Shown piece by piece: positions 27,059 through 37,346 of a stretch of DNA of 64,000 bases; within the stretch, counting starts at the first letter, position 1, and each line of letters begins with the position of its first letter. A program made the translations under genes and the position numbers. The notes beneath the pieces were generated by a model. The model saw only the letters and a program-made list of their open reading frames with translations. It did no database searches and was not told the DNA's origin. The DNA is from Duganella fentianensis (GTDB lineage Bacteria; Pseudomonadota; Gammaproteobacteria; Burkholderiales; Burkholderiaceae_D): the NCBI RefSeq assembly GCF_009857835.1, contig NZ_WWCL01000002.1, positions 868,001-932,000 on the forward strand. Reading direction: 5' to 3'.

Positions 27059-27091
27059 CAAAAAGGCCGGCAGATGCCGGCCTTTTTTTCG
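27059..27091 (+). terminator. Intrinsic terminator of purL
   Basis: AAAAAGGCCGGC / GCCGGCCTTTTTTT with an AGAT loop, 13 bases after the purL stop. It may also serve the convergent alkD. Confidence 0.93.
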
Positions 27092-27100
27092 TCCGCCTGC

Positions 27101-27760
27101 TTACAGGTGCTTGCGCGCTTCGCGATAACTGAGTGGCGCCAGCTGCTGCTGGTGTTCGCTGGTGAATCGGTGCACCGCCTGCGGGTCGTGGCGCGCATAG
27201 TCGCGCAGGGCCCAGCCTATGGCTTTCTGGATGAAGAATTCCTGCTCGTGGGCGCACTGCAGCGCATAGCGGAACAGCCGTTCGCAGTCGGTTCTGCCAC
27301 GCCAGCCCAGCTGGTGCAGCAGGGCGATGCGGCGCACCCACAAGTTCTGATGGGCGATGGCGTCATCCATGCCCGCATGCTGGTAGCGCAGCACGTCGCC
27401 GATCACGCCGGCCAGCCCGTCCACGCTATCCCACCACGAACGCTGCTGCACCAGCTGCAGCAGGGCGGGCAGGTGGCTGTCATCGAGCTGCTTCCAGTGC
27501 AGCGCCAGCAGATCGATGGCGACGTACTGGAATTCTCGTTCCGGCTGCTGCCACAAGGCGCCTGCCAGTTCCAGCAGCGCTGATGCAGGCTGGCCTTTCA
27601 GCGTTGCCAGCACGGGTTTGCAGGCGGCTCGCCGCTGCGGCGTACGCACGCCGAGAAATTCGAACTGGTCGCGCATATAGGCGCGCATGGCTGGTGCATG
27701 TTCAGCTTCCGCTGCAGCGAGCAGGGTGGTGCGAAGGGTGATCAGCGTATCGGTCGTCAT
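27101..27760 (-). CDS. alkD: DNA alkylation repair glycosylase AlkD
   Basis: HEAT-like-repeat DNA glycosylase that removes bulky or cationic alkylpurines (N3/N7) without base flipping. It has 219 residues. Key residues seen in Bacillus AlkD are conserved: Trp110 and Asp114 in SWWDSVD, the Arg pair in LWVRRIALL near 143 and Trp182 in AIGWALRDYAR. The C terminus SYREARKHL is typical. It is the last gene on the minus strand after the two parvulins and is separated from them by a terminator at 27780. Confidence 0.93.
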   Translation of the reverse strand: MTTDTLITLRTTLLAAAEAEHAPAMRAYMRDQFEFLGVRTPQRRAACKPVLATLKGQPASALLELAGALWQQPEREFQYVAIDLLALHWKQLDDSHLPALLQLVQQRSWWDSVDGLAGVIGDVLRYQHAGMDDAIAHQNLWVRRIALLHQLGWRGRTDCERLFRYALQCAHEQEFFIQKAIGWALRDYARHDPQAVHRFTSEHQQQLAPLSYREARKHL

Positions 27761-27777
27761 GGCGTTTGAGCAGGCAA

Positions 27778-27810
27778 TAAAAAAGCGCCCCGTGAGGCGC
27801 TTTGGTTTTA
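27778..27810 (-). terminator. Intrinsic terminator of the second parvulin gene
   Basis: Read on the minus strand: AAAGCGCC-tcacgg-GGCGCTTTTTTTATT, 14 bases after the stop of the parvulin gene at 27824. Confidence 0.9.
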
Positions 27811-27823
27811 CCGTATAAACGGT

Positions 27824-28600
27824 TTACTGGATTTTGGCTTTGGCCATCAGCTCTTCACGCAGTGCGGCGATTTTACGCTGCTGCATGGCTTCGTTGATCT
27901 GGCCTTTGACTTCTTCGAACGATGGCAGTTTGACTGCGCGCGATTCTTCCATCTTGATCACGTGGAAACCGAATTCGGTTTTCACCGGGGTCTGGGTGAT
28001 TTCGCCGTTTTTCAGAGCGACCATGGCATCAGCGAAAGGCTTGACCAGTTTGCCCGGGGTCATCCAGCCCAGATCGCCGCCGTTGTTAGCCGAACCGTCT
28101 TTCGATACTTTGGCCAGTTCTTCGAACTTGCCACCGCTCTTCAGCTTGGCGATGATGTCCTTGGCTTCCTGCTCGGTGCCCACCAGGATGTGACGCGAGT
28201 GGTATTCTTTTTCGCCCATGGCAGCTTTGTACTTGTCGTACTCGGCCTTCATGTCGGCATCCTTGACGGGATTCTTTTTCAGGTAATCGGCCAGCATGGC
28301 GTTGATGATGATGCTCTGACGGGCATTTTCGATGGCGGCCTTGACTTCAGCCTTGGTGCCGAAACCTTGCTTGTCCGCTTCCTGGATCAGCACTTCGCGG
28401 CCGATCAGGTCTTTCTTGATCATTTCGCGCAGCTGCGGACTGTCTGGCTGCTGGCCCTGGGCCACCACCTGTTTGACCACCTGATCTACCTTGGACGCTG
28501 GAATGGCTTTGCCATTCACGGTCGCTATGTTTTGCGCGAAGACTGGCGCTGCAGCAACAGCGATCAGGGCTAACATCATGCGGGTTGGCTTCAACATCAT
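27824..28600 (-). CDS. Periplasmic parvulin peptidyl-prolyl isomerase, copy B
   Basis: Exported foldase, 258 residues. Signal peptide with the core LALIAVAAAPVFA and predicted cleavage before Gln23. The helical N-terminal domain (about 25-125) resembles SurA_N. The PPIC domain (about 133-225) begins with YHSRHILVGT and ends with EFGFHVIKME, both active-site histidines kept. It is a close tandem paralogue of the upstream gene at 28700-29479; the stretch QGQQPDSPQLRE is shared exactly. AGGA lies seven bases before ATG 28600. Own terminators flank it, so it can be expressed apart from copy A. Confidence 0.93.
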   Translation of the reverse strand: MMLKPTRMMLALIAVAAAPVFAQNIATVNGKAIPASKVDQVVKQVVAQGQQPDSPQLREMIKKDLIGREVLIQEADKQGFGTKAEVKAAIENARQSIIINAMLADYLKKNPVKDADMKAEYDKYKAAMGEKEYHSRHILVGTEQEAKDIIAKLKSGGKFEELAKVSKDGSANNGGDLGWMTPGKLVKPFADAMVALKNGEITQTPVKTEFGFHVIKMEESRAVKLPSFEEVKGQINEAMQQRKIAALREELMAKAKIQ

Positions 28601-28663
28601 TATTAAATCCTATAAAAAAACAAGAAATCGCACTCGGCGGTGCATGGTACCAACGCTAAATCA

Positions 28664-28690
28664 AAAACGGCGCCCCGCAGGGCGCCGCCT
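28664..28690 (-). terminator. Intrinsic terminator between the parvulin genes
   Basis: On the minus strand CGGCGCCC-tgc-GGGGCGCCG-TTTTTGA, 10 bases after the stop of copy A. Confidence 0.88.
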
Positions 28691-28699
28691 AGTGCAACA

Positions 28700-29479
28700 T
28701 TACTGCACTTTTGCTTTCTTGACCAGTTCTTCCTGATAGGCTTGAACTTTCTTCTGTGCCAGCGCTTCAGCAACCTGTGGTTTGACTTCTTCCAGGGTAG
28801 GCAGTTTGGCAGCGCGGATGTCGTCCACTTTGATCACGTGGAAGCCGTTAGGCGTCTGTACTGGCTTCTCGGTAACCTGGCCTTTTTGCAGCGCTACGAA
28901 AGCGGCCGAGAAGGCAGGCGGGAAGGCTGCTGGCACTGCCCAGTCCAGATCGCCGCCGTTGGCAGCCGAACCGGTGTCTTTCGAGTTCTTGGCCAGTTCT
29001 TCGAACTTGGCGCCGCCTTTGATCTTGGCGATCACGTCATTGGCTTCCGCTTCGGTGGCCATCATGATGTGGCGTACATGGTATTCCTTGTCGCCGTTCT
29101 GGGCCACGAAGCGGTCGTATTCCGCCTTGATGTCGGCATCGGTAACCGGATTTTTCTTAATATAGTCGCCCACCAGTGCGTTGATGATGATGGCCTGACG
29201 GGCATTTTCCACTTGTGCTTTGACTGCGGCGTCCTTGGCGAAACCCTGTTTTTCCGCTTCCTGCATCAGCACTTCGCGGCCGATCAGGTCTTTCTTGATC
29301 AGTTCGCGCAGCTGTGGCGAATCTGGCTGCTGGCCTTGTGCAACAACTTGCTTGACCACGGCGTCCACGCGCGAGGTCGGGATAGCTTTGCCATTAACAA
29401 CGGCAACGTTCTGTGCGAAAGCAGGTACGGCGATAACGGCGAGAAGTGCAATCAGCAACTTGGCTGGCTTGAAAGTCAT
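28700..29479 (-). CDS. Periplasmic parvulin peptidyl-prolyl isomerase, copy A
   Basis: 259 residues with the same layout as copy B: signal peptide (core LLIALLAVIAVPAFA, cleavage before Gln23), SurA_N-like helical region and PPIC domain (about 133-226, YHVRHIMMAT ... PNGFHVIKVD). The family is annotated PrsA-like or PpiC in Betaproteobacteria. Differences from copy B cluster in the PPIC domain (DTGSAANGGDLDWAVP against DGSANNGGDLGWMTP), which suggests different substrates. Good ribosome site AGGAATAAATA before ATG 29479. Downstream of bolA on the same strand. Confidence 0.93.
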   Translation of the reverse strand: MTFKPAKLLIALLAVIAVPAFAQNVAVVNGKAIPTSRVDAVVKQVVAQGQQPDSPQLRELIKKDLIGREVLMQEAEKQGFAKDAAVKAQVENARQAIIINALVGDYIKKNPVTDADIKAEYDRFVAQNGDKEYHVRHIMMATEAEANDVIAKIKGGAKFEELAKNSKDTGSAANGGDLDWAVPAAFPPAFSAAFVALQKGQVTEKPVQTPNGFHVIKVDDIRAAKLPTLEEVKPQVAEALAQKKVQAYQEELVKKAKVQ

Positions 29480-29599
29480 TATTTATTCCTGTAAGGGGAA
29501 AGATTAAGCGGAGTGCTAGGCAGGGAGTTGGATCAGCTATTTGTTGTTCTGTTCAATTATTTTGCAACGAATAGGACAGCGCCCATACCTCGCGTTACA

Positions 29600-29872
29600 T
29601 CATACTTCGGACGGTGCCAATGCAGTAATGGCTAATGCATGTATTTCTTTATGCATCATATCGTGCACAGAATCATACACGAGTCGATGTCTTGTGACGA
29701 GTTTGAGCCCCTCAAATTGTAACGAAACAATTCTGACGTTGTAATGGCCACCGCCGGAGGCTGCGCCGGCATGGCCGGCGTGCAGGGCGGAATCGTCTTC
29801 CAGCACCAGTTCCTGCGGCTGCAGGGCCGCTTGCATGCGGCTGCGCATGCGTTCGAGTCGGGTATCGCTCAT
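29600..29872 (-). CDS. bolA: BolA family protein
   Basis: Small BolA-fold protein that works with monothiol glutaredoxins in iron-sulfur handling, 90 residues. The core has the conserved ending SVHDMMHKEIHALAITALAP with the helix-turn-like HALA motif. A GHAG...GGGHYNV stretch in the centre is the usual Betaproteobacterial variant. ATG 29872 overlaps the yciB stop by four bases (29869-29872), so translation is coupled. The in-frame extension to 30187 runs into yciB and is rejected. Confidence 0.93.
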   Translation of the reverse strand: MSDTRLERMRSRMQAALQPQELVLEDDSALHAGHAGAASGGGHYNVRIVSLQFEGLKLVTRHRLVYDSVHDMMHKEIHALAITALAPSEV

Positions 29873-30498
29873 ACCTGATCCTTTATGTGGCGCGACAGAT
29901 AGATGGTCTGTGCCACGATGAACACAAACATGATGGCCGTAGAGCCGAAAGCCTTGAAGCTGACCCACGCGCTGGTATCGCCTTTGAACAGGACGAAAGC
30001 CAGATACCAGTTGAGGAAGCCCATTGCAGTGAAGAAACAAATCCATGCCAGATTCAGGCGCGACCAGATCAGGTCCGGCAGTTCGACGATTTCTTCCATG
30101 GACTTGCGCATCAGGTTTTTCTTGAACACCAGCTCGCTCACCAGCAGGCCGGAAGCGAAGAACCAGTAGACGATGCTGAGTTTCCATTTGATGAAGTCTT
30201 CATCATGCAGATAGATGGTCAGACCGCCGAAGAAGATGAACATGGCCAGCGAGAACCACAGCACGAAATCGACCTTGCGGCCCTGCAGTTTGATATAGCC
30301 GATCTGGGCCATGGTGGCGAGTATGCCGACCAGCGTGGCGATCACGATGGGAGCCTGATCGGGCGTGACGGAGCCGCCCGACACGATGCCGCTCAGATAG
30401 GTGTTAATAAAGTGCTGGGCCGCCTCGGCATTCCATCCCGATAATTTGTATGCTGCGAAAAACAGTATCAGGGGAATCAGATCGAACAGGAATTTCAT
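29869..30498 (-). CDS. yciB: Inner membrane septation/intermediate protein YciB
   Basis: Polytopic inner membrane protein of the IspZ/YciB family with a role in envelope integrity and intracellular septation, 209 residues. It starts MKFLFDLIPLILFFAAYKLS and has about five or six membrane helices. The family's charged pair in the loop (KNLMRKSMEE) and LNWYLAF are present. ATG 30498 is the family start. It lies between msrB and bolA, the common order in this class. Confidence 0.93.
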   Translation of the reverse strand: MKFLFDLIPLILFFAAYKLSGWNAEAAQHFINTYLSGIVSGGSVTPDQAPIVIATLVGILATMAQIGYIKLQGRKVDFVLWFSLAMFIFFGGLTIYLHDEDFIKWKLSIVYWFFASGLLVSELVFKKNLMRKSMEEIVELPDLIWSRLNLAWICFFTAMGFLNWYLAFVLFKGDTSAWVSFKAFGSTAIMFVFIVAQTIYLSRHIKDQV

Positions 30499-30508
30499 GG
30501 TGTCTCGG

Positions 30509-30904
30509 TTATTGTGGGTCGAAGCGTAAGGAAGCAGAGTTAATACAGTAGCGCAAACCGGTAGGCGGCGGGCCATCCGGGAAAACATGGCCCAGATGGG
30601 CGTCGCACACGGCGCACAGGATTTCGGTGCGCAGCATACCATGGGAACGGTCGACTTTTTCGATCACATGGCGCGGATCGATGGCTTCGAAATAGCTGGG
30701 CCAGCCGCAGCCGGAATCGAATTTGGCGTCGGAACGGAACAGCGGCGTGTCGCAGCAGACGCAGGTGTACACGCCGGCAGCGTGGTGATCCCAGAATTTG
30801 CCTGTGAAAGCGCGTTCCGTTGCGGCGTGGCGGGTGACCTGATACTCCATAGGTTCTAGCATGGCACGCCATTCGGCGTCGGTACGGATGACTTTATCTT
30901 GCAT
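30509..30904 (-). CDS. msrB: Peptide-methionine (R)-S-oxide reductase
   Basis: Reduces the R-epimer of methionine sulfoxide in proteins. It has 131 residues, no signal peptide, so cytosolic. Structural zinc is bound by Cys48/Cys51 (TCVCC) and Cys97/Cys100 (CAVC). Catalytic Cys120 lies in [10 protein letters not shown] and the resolving Cys66 in SGCGWPSY. It is 10 bases before yciB and 28 bases after selO on the same strand, so a selO-msrB-yciB-bolA transcript is likely. Confidence 0.95.
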   Translation of the reverse strand: MQDKVIRTDAEWRAMLEPMEYQVTRHAATERAFTGKFWDHHAAGVYTCVCCDTPLFRSDAKFDSGCGWPSYFEAIDPRHVIEKVDRSHGMLRTEILCAVCDAHLGHVFPDGPPPTGLRYCINSASLRFDPQ

Positions 30905-30932
30905 GGCTTATCACTCGCTTAAAAGTGGGGTG

Positions 30933-32402
30933 CTAGGATGAGCAGCTTACCTCAAGATGGCTGGCCCAGTCGGGTGGCAATGCGGCATACGCCGCATGTT
31001 CCGGTTGTTCGTCGTACGGGTGGCGTAAAACTGACAGCAGGCGGTGAATTTCGCTGAAATCCTTATTCTGCGCCTTTTCAATGGCTACTTGCGCCAGATA
31101 GTTACGCAGCACGTATTTCGGGTTGACACGGTTCATGGCCGCAGCGCGCTGGCCATCGTCAGCTGCTTCGTGCTGCAGGCGGGCGCGGTATTGCGCGGCC
31201 CAGCGATCGAACGCCTCCCTGTCGATGAACAGATCGCGCACGGCGCTGTCGCCGCTGGCGTCGCCCCGTTTTAGCTGGGACAGGTGGCGGAAGAACAGGG
31301 TGAAATCGACGGCATTGGCTTCCATCACACCAAACATGGCATCGAACAGGCTGCGGTCTGCTTCGGCCTGTTCGGGCAGCTGGCTCAGTCCCAGTTTGGC
31401 ATGCAGCAGCCGCTCCATCTCTGCGCCGAACACGGGCTGGTAACGGTCCAGCGCCGCTTGCGCCAGTGCCACGTCGTCGATCAGCGGCATTAGCGCCTGC
31501 CCCAGCGCGTAGCAGTTCCAGTGGCCGATCTCGGGCTGGTTGGCATAGCTGTAGCGGCCGTGCTGGTCGGTGTGGTTGCAGATATGGCCGGGATCGAAGC
31601 TTTCCATGAAGCCGAACGGGCCGTAGTCCAGCGTCAGGCCGAGGATGGACATATTGTCGGTATTCATCACGCCATGCATGAAGCCCACGCTTTGCCATTG
31701 CGCCATCAGGCGCGCCGTGCGCTCGGTGACTTCCTGCAGCAGGGCCGCGTAAGGCTGTTCCTGCTCCAGCAGGGCGGGGAAGAAGCGCGCGAGCACGTAA
31801 TCGGCCAGTATTTTCAGCTGTTCCGGCTGCTTGCGGTAGTACCAGTGCTCGAACGAGCCGAAACGTACAAAGCTGGGCGCCATGCGCACCACCACGGCGG
31901 CCGTTTCCACGGTCTCGCGCATCACGCCGTGATCGGAGCCGGTCAGCGCCAGCGCGCGCGAAGTCGGTATGCCCAGCGCCGCCATGGCTTCCGAGCAGAG
32001 AAATTCGCGGATGGACGAGCGCAGTACGGCGCGGCCGTCGCCCATGCGCGAGTAGGGCGTCTGGCCCGCGCCTTTCCACTGCAGTTCCATGGGGCCGGCA
32101 GCCGTGGTGACATCCCCGAGCAGGATGGCGCGACCATCCCCGAGCTGGCCCGCCCACACGCCGAACTGGTGGCCCGAATACACGGCGGCCAGCGGCGTGG
32201 CGCCCTGTGGCACGGCATTGCCTATCCATACCTCCAGCCCTTCAGCGGCCTGCGCAGCGTTCAGGCCTATCAGCTCGGCGGCCTGGTCGCTGACGGCCAC
32301 CAGATAGGGCGCGGGCAGCGGAGTAGGCATCAGCCGGGTATAGAAGGCTGGCGGCAGGGCAGCGTAGGAGTTGTCCAGCGTATGGTCCAGCGGCAGAGGC
32401 AT
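30933..32402 (-). CDS. selO: Protein adenylyltransferase SelO (YdiU/UPF0061)
   Basis: Pseudokinase-fold enzyme that transfers AMP from ATP to hydroxyl side chains of redox proteins; 489 residues. Conserved blocks are [19 protein letters not shown] (ATP binding), [10 protein letters not shown] and [13 protein letters not shown] (metal binding). The C terminus ends VSCSS: the Cys is third from last, the position of selenocysteine in animal SELENOO. I chose ATG 32402 ([10 protein letters not shown]); the ORF extends in frame to 32540 without homology. It is beside msrB, which fits its oxidative-stress role. Confidence 0.93.
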   Translation of the reverse strand: MPLPLDHTLDNSYAALPPAFYTRLMPTPLPAPYLVAVSDQAAELIGLNAAQAAEGLEVWIGNAVPQGATPLAAVYSGHQFGVWAGQLGDGRAILLGDVTTAAGPMELQWKGAGQTPYSRMGDGRAVLRSSIREFLCSEAMAALGIPTSRALALTGSDHGVMRETVETAAVVVRMAPSFVRFGSFEHWYYRKQPEQLKILADYVLARFFPALLEQEQPYAALLQEVTERTARLMAQWQSVGFMHGVMNTDNMSILGLTLDYGPFGFMESFDPGHICNHTDQHGRYSYANQPEIGHWNCYALGQALMPLIDDVALAQAALDRYQPVFGAEMERLLHAKLGLSQLPEQAEADRSLFDAMFGVMEANAVDFTLFFRHLSQLKRGDASGDSAVRDLFIDREAFDRWAAQYRARLQHEAADDGQRAAAMNRVNPKYVLRNYLAQVAIEKAQNKDFSEIHRLLSVLRHPYDEQPEHAAYAALPPDWASHLEVSCSS

Positions 32403-32557
32403 GGCAGTTGATTTCCTGTTCGGTAGCGTGGCAGATTGCAGCGTGCGCGATTCTACCGTGTTTGCTGCTGCTGCGTTGCAGCATCGAAAACCATTGACGG
32501 TGTAGCTGCCGGCAAACCACACTCGTTCATCATTTACCAATGTTTTCGGAGATAGCC

Positions 32558-34210
<1,653 letters not shown>

Positions 34211-34273
34211 ACTCGACCGGCAGCCTGCAATAGGTTATCATTTCATTATTCAAAGTTTATTTTTAATATCATT

Positions 34274-35068
34274 ATGAAGAATGTACTGATGGCCGCGGCC
34301 CTGAGCTCCGCCCTCTGTTCGGCCCAGGCTGCTACGGTCAGTTTCGAGCTGGATCCACTGAAATCGAATGTGAGCATGGCCAGTCTGCTGCCTAGCAACT
34401 TCACCTTCACGGCAGCCACCCTGACCGTGCAGGTGCAGGCCGCCGGCTTCGAGCTCAGCGCCCCGGCGCTGGGCGGCTACCAGCTGGCCAATGAAACCCA
34501 TGGTTCCACGCCATGCCCCGCAGGCGGCAGCTATCTGTTCTGCGAAGGGGTGGTGCGGAGCTATGTGCGCGAACAGGTGCGCGAATATGTACCCACTAGC
34601 CAGTCGGCCCGTCTGACCGTGGGCAGCGCCTCGGTGGCCGGCAACAACAACGGTGCGCCGCTGACGCTGATTAACAAAGTGGCGGGTAATTACGCAGAAG
34701 ATAGTTCGTCGAGTGCTGCACAGGATGTGGTATTCGGCTACAACTTCGATTCCAACGGCGTCGCCACACCTATCTACCAGTATCTGCTGACCACCTCCAA
34801 CTATGCCACCCAGGACTATCTGCTGCAGTATGACCGTCAGCGCCTGACGCTGCAGGTGCAGCTCGATAGTGCCACGCTGGCCAGCCTGAATAGCCAGAAA
34901 GGCTTTAGCTACGGGCTGCAAGGCTCCTTGGTGTGGGACCCCGCATCGGCCCAGCTGCAATACGAAGGCTATGCAGCAGCTGTGCCGGAACCGGCCTCCG
35001 CCATGCTGTTGCTGGGTGGTCTGGGCGTACTGGGCATCGCCGCCCGCCGCCGCCGTCCGCAAGCCTGA
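34274..35068 (+). CDS. PEP-CTERM sorting-signal exported protein
   Basis: 264 residues, no recognised domain in the body. N-terminal signal peptide (MKNVLMAAALSSALCSAQA). The C terminus is a canonical PEP-CTERM signal: VPEP at 237-240, a hydrophobic helix (MLLLGGLGVLGIAA) and the basic end RRRRPQA. Such proteins are processed by an exosortase, usually encoded with exopolysaccharide genes, which is not in this window. The central part is rich in Ser, Thr, Ala and Tyr with few charges, in line with an extracellular matrix protein. It is alone between two lipid genes; no link to them is evident. Confidence 0.85.
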   Translation: MKNVLMAAALSSALCSAQAATVSFELDPLKSNVSMASLLPSNFTFTAATLTVQVQAAGFELSAPALGGYQLANETHGSTPCPAGGSYLFCEGVVRSYVREQVREYVPTSQSARLTVGSASVAGNNNGAPLTLINKVAGNYAEDSSSSAAQDVVFGYNFDSNGVATPIYQYLLTTSNYATQDYLLQYDRQRLTLQVQLDSATLASLNSQKGFSYGLQGSLVWDPASAQLQYEGYAAAVPEPASAMLLLGGLGVLGIAARRRRPQA

Positions 35069-35140
35069 GGCAGCGCCCGCTGCGCTTTGGTGGCCGGCCG
35101 CCGCGCTGGCCACCTGACTTCCGTCAGTAAAAATAATAAT

Positions 35141-35166
35141 ACGACCGTTCTTTTATGCGGTATAGT
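35141..35166 (+). promoter_or_regulatory. fadJ-like promoter with candidate operator
   Basis: TATAGT -10 at 35161-35166. Directly upstream, ACGACCGTTCTTTTAT (35141-35156) covers the -35 area. A similar string, ACGATCGTGCTTAT, lies in the thiolase promoter at 39187-39200. This placement suits repression by a TetR-type fatty-acid regulator, but the regulator is not known. Confidence 0.45.
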
Positions 35167-35204
35167 GGCATGGACTCCATGCACCAACACTATAAGGAAG
35201 AGAC

Positions 35205-37292
35205 ATGACTGCTGAATATCAGGTTCACGGCGCAGTAGCCGTCATTACGCTGAACAATCCTCCCGTCAACGGCCTTGGCCTGGCAACCCGTACGGCTGCG
35301 GTGCAGGGAATACAGCAGGCGCTGGCCGATGCAGCAGTCAAGGCCATCGTCATCACCGGCGCCGGCAAAGCCTTCTCGGGCGGCGCCGATATCAAGGAAT
35401 TCAATTCGCCCAAGGCACTGGCCGAGCCCAGCCTGCATACCCTGATCGCCACGGTGGAAAACTCGACCAAGCCGGTGGTAGCGGCCATCCACACGGTCTG
35501 CATGGGCGGCGGGCTGGAACTGGCACTGGGCTGCCACTACCGCGTGGCGCTGCCGGGCGCCCAGATTGCGCTGCCGGAAGTGAAGCTGGGCCTGCTGCCC
35601 GGTGCCGGCGGCACCCAGCGTCTGCCACGCGTGCTGGGGCTGGAGATGGCCCTGAACATGATCGTCTCCGGCACCCCGGTGGCGTCGGAAAAGCTGGCCG
35701 GCACGGCCCTGTTCGATGCGGTCTACGAGGCCGGTTCCGATCTGCTGGCGCAAGCCATCGCCTTTGCCGATAAAGTGGCCGATGCGCGTCCGCTGCCGAA
35801 AGTGCGCGAGCGCAAGGTCGACTATCCGAATCATGAAGCTTTCCTGCAATTCTCGCGCAATACCGTCAAAGCCATGGCCGGTCCTTTCCCTGCGCCGCTC
35901 GAGTGCGTCGAAACGGTGGCCGCTTCCGTCACCCGCAAATTCGAAGATGGCCTGAAATTCGAGCGCGAGCGTTTCCTGCATCTGATGCAGACCACTGAAT
36001 CGAAAGCCCTGCGTCACGCCTTCTTCGCCGAGCGCGTGGCCAGCAAGGTGCCCGATGTGCCGGCCGATACGCCGGTGCGCAGCATCAAGCAGGCGGCCGT
36101 GATCGGCGCCGGCACCATGGGCGGTGGCATTGCCATGAACTTCCTCAACGCAGGCATTCCGGTGGTACTGCTGGAAACCCGGCAGGAAGCGCTGGACAAG
36201 GGCATGGCCACCATCCGCAAGAATTACGACAACACGGTGAAAAAGGGCAAGCTGACGGCCGAGAAGCTGGAGCAGCGCATGGCTCTGCTGACGGGCACGC
36301 TGGCTTATGCCGATATCGCCCAGGCCGACATCGTGGTGGAAGCCGTGTTCGAAGACATGGGCGTCAAGGAAACCGTGTTCCGTCAGCTCGATAGCGTGAT
36401 GAAGCCGGGTGCCATTCTGGCCTCCAACACCTCCACGCTGGACCTGAACCGCATCGCCAGCTTCACCAGCCGTCCGCAGGACGTGATCGGCCTGCATTTC
36501 TTCAGCCCGGCCAACGTAATGAAGCTGCTGGAAATCGTGCGCGGCGCCCAGACCGGCAAGGATGTGCTGGCGACGGCGCTGGCGCTGGCGAAAAAACTCA
36601 AGAAGACCGGCGTGGTGTCCGGTGTGTGCGACGGCTTTATCGGCAACCGCATGATAGAGCAGTACAGCCGTCAGGCCGGTTTCCTGCTGGACGAAGGTGC
36701 GCTGCCCGAGCAGGTCGATCAGGCCATCGAGAAGTTCGGCTTTGCCATGGGGCCTTTCCGTATGGGCGATCTGGCCGGTAACGATATCGGCTGGGCGATC
36801 CGCAAGCGCCGCGCCATCGAGAGCCCCGAGATCACTTATTCGCGCAGCGCCGACCTGCTGTGCGAAATGGGCCGTTTCGGCCAGAAGACGGGCGGCGGCT
36901 GGTATGACTATAAGGCGGGCGACCGCAAAGCCTATCCGAACGAGCAGGTGAATGCGATGATCGTTCAGCACTCGGCCCAGCTAGGCATTACCCGGCGCCA
37001 GATCAGCGACCAGGAAATCGTCGAACGTCTGGTGTACTCCATGGTCAATGAAGCGGCCCATATTCTGGAAGAGGGCATTGCCCTGCGGGCTTCCGATATC
37101 GATATGGTCTACCTGACCGGTTATGGTTTCCCGCTGTTCCGCGGCGGCCCGATGTTCTATGCCGATACGGTGGGGCTGGCGAATGTACTGGCAGCCATGG
37201 CGCAGTATGCGCGCGGCTATCAGGGCAGTGCATGGCAGCCGGCGCCGCTGCTGGTCAAACTGGCGGGCGAAGGCAAGGGCTTTAACAGCTAA
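35205..37292 (+). CDS. fadJ: Bifunctional enoyl-CoA hydratase / 3-hydroxyacyl-CoA dehydrogenase
   Basis: Beta-oxidation enzyme, 695 residues. The N-terminal crotonase domain (about 1-190) has the oxyanion-hole glycines in [10 protein letters not shown] (58-66) and [11 protein letters not shown] (99-109). The NAD-binding dehydrogenase domain starts near 297 with the Rossmann motif GAGTMGGG, has [13 protein letters not shown] near 431, and is followed by two C-terminal helical domains. No thiolase domain; the partner thiolase is at 39252. The name FadJ-type rests on domain layout. Strong ribosome site AAGGAAGAG. Transcribed alone. Confidence 0.93.
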   Translation: MTAEYQVHGAVAVITLNNPPVNGLGLATRTAAVQGIQQALADAAVKAIVITGAGKAFSGGADIKEFNSPKALAEPSLHTLIATVENSTKPVVAAIHTVCMGGGLELALGCHYRVALPGAQIALPEVKLGLLPGAGGTQRLPRVLGLEMALNMIVSGTPVASEKLAGTALFDAVYEAGSDLLAQAIAFADKVADARPLPKVRERKVDYPNHEAFLQFSRNTVKAMAGPFPAPLECVETVAASVTRKFEDGLKFERERFLHLMQTTESKALRHAFFAERVASKVPDVPADTPVRSIKQAAVIGAGTMGGGIAMNFLNAGIPVVLLETRQEALDKGMATIRKNYDNTVKKGKLTAEKLEQRMALLTGTLAYADIAQADIVVEAVFEDMGVKETVFRQLDSVMKPGAILASNTSTLDLNRIASFTSRPQDVIGLHFFSPANVMKLLEIVRGAQTGKDVLATALALAKKLKKTGVVSGVCDGFIGNRMIEQYSRQAGFLLDEGALPEQVDQAIEKFGFAMGPFRMGDLAGNDIGWAIRKRRAIESPEITYSRSADLLCEMGRFGQKTGGGWYDYKAGDRKAYPNEQVNAMIVQHSAQLGITRRQISDQEIVERLVYSMVNEAAHILEEGIALRASDIDMVYLTGYGFPLFRGGPMFYADTVGLANVLAAMAQYARGYQGSAWQPAPLLVKLAGEGKGFNS

Positions 37293-37346
37293 GCTGGAAC
37301 CTTGCTGCTGGGCGGCTGATCTCGGTCGCGCCAGCGCTTTGCCGTA

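Noticed and set aside
30499..30642. N-terminal extension of yciB
   Set aside because: It is antisense-like Cys/Pro-rich sequence overlapping msrB; the family starts at MKFLFDLIP.
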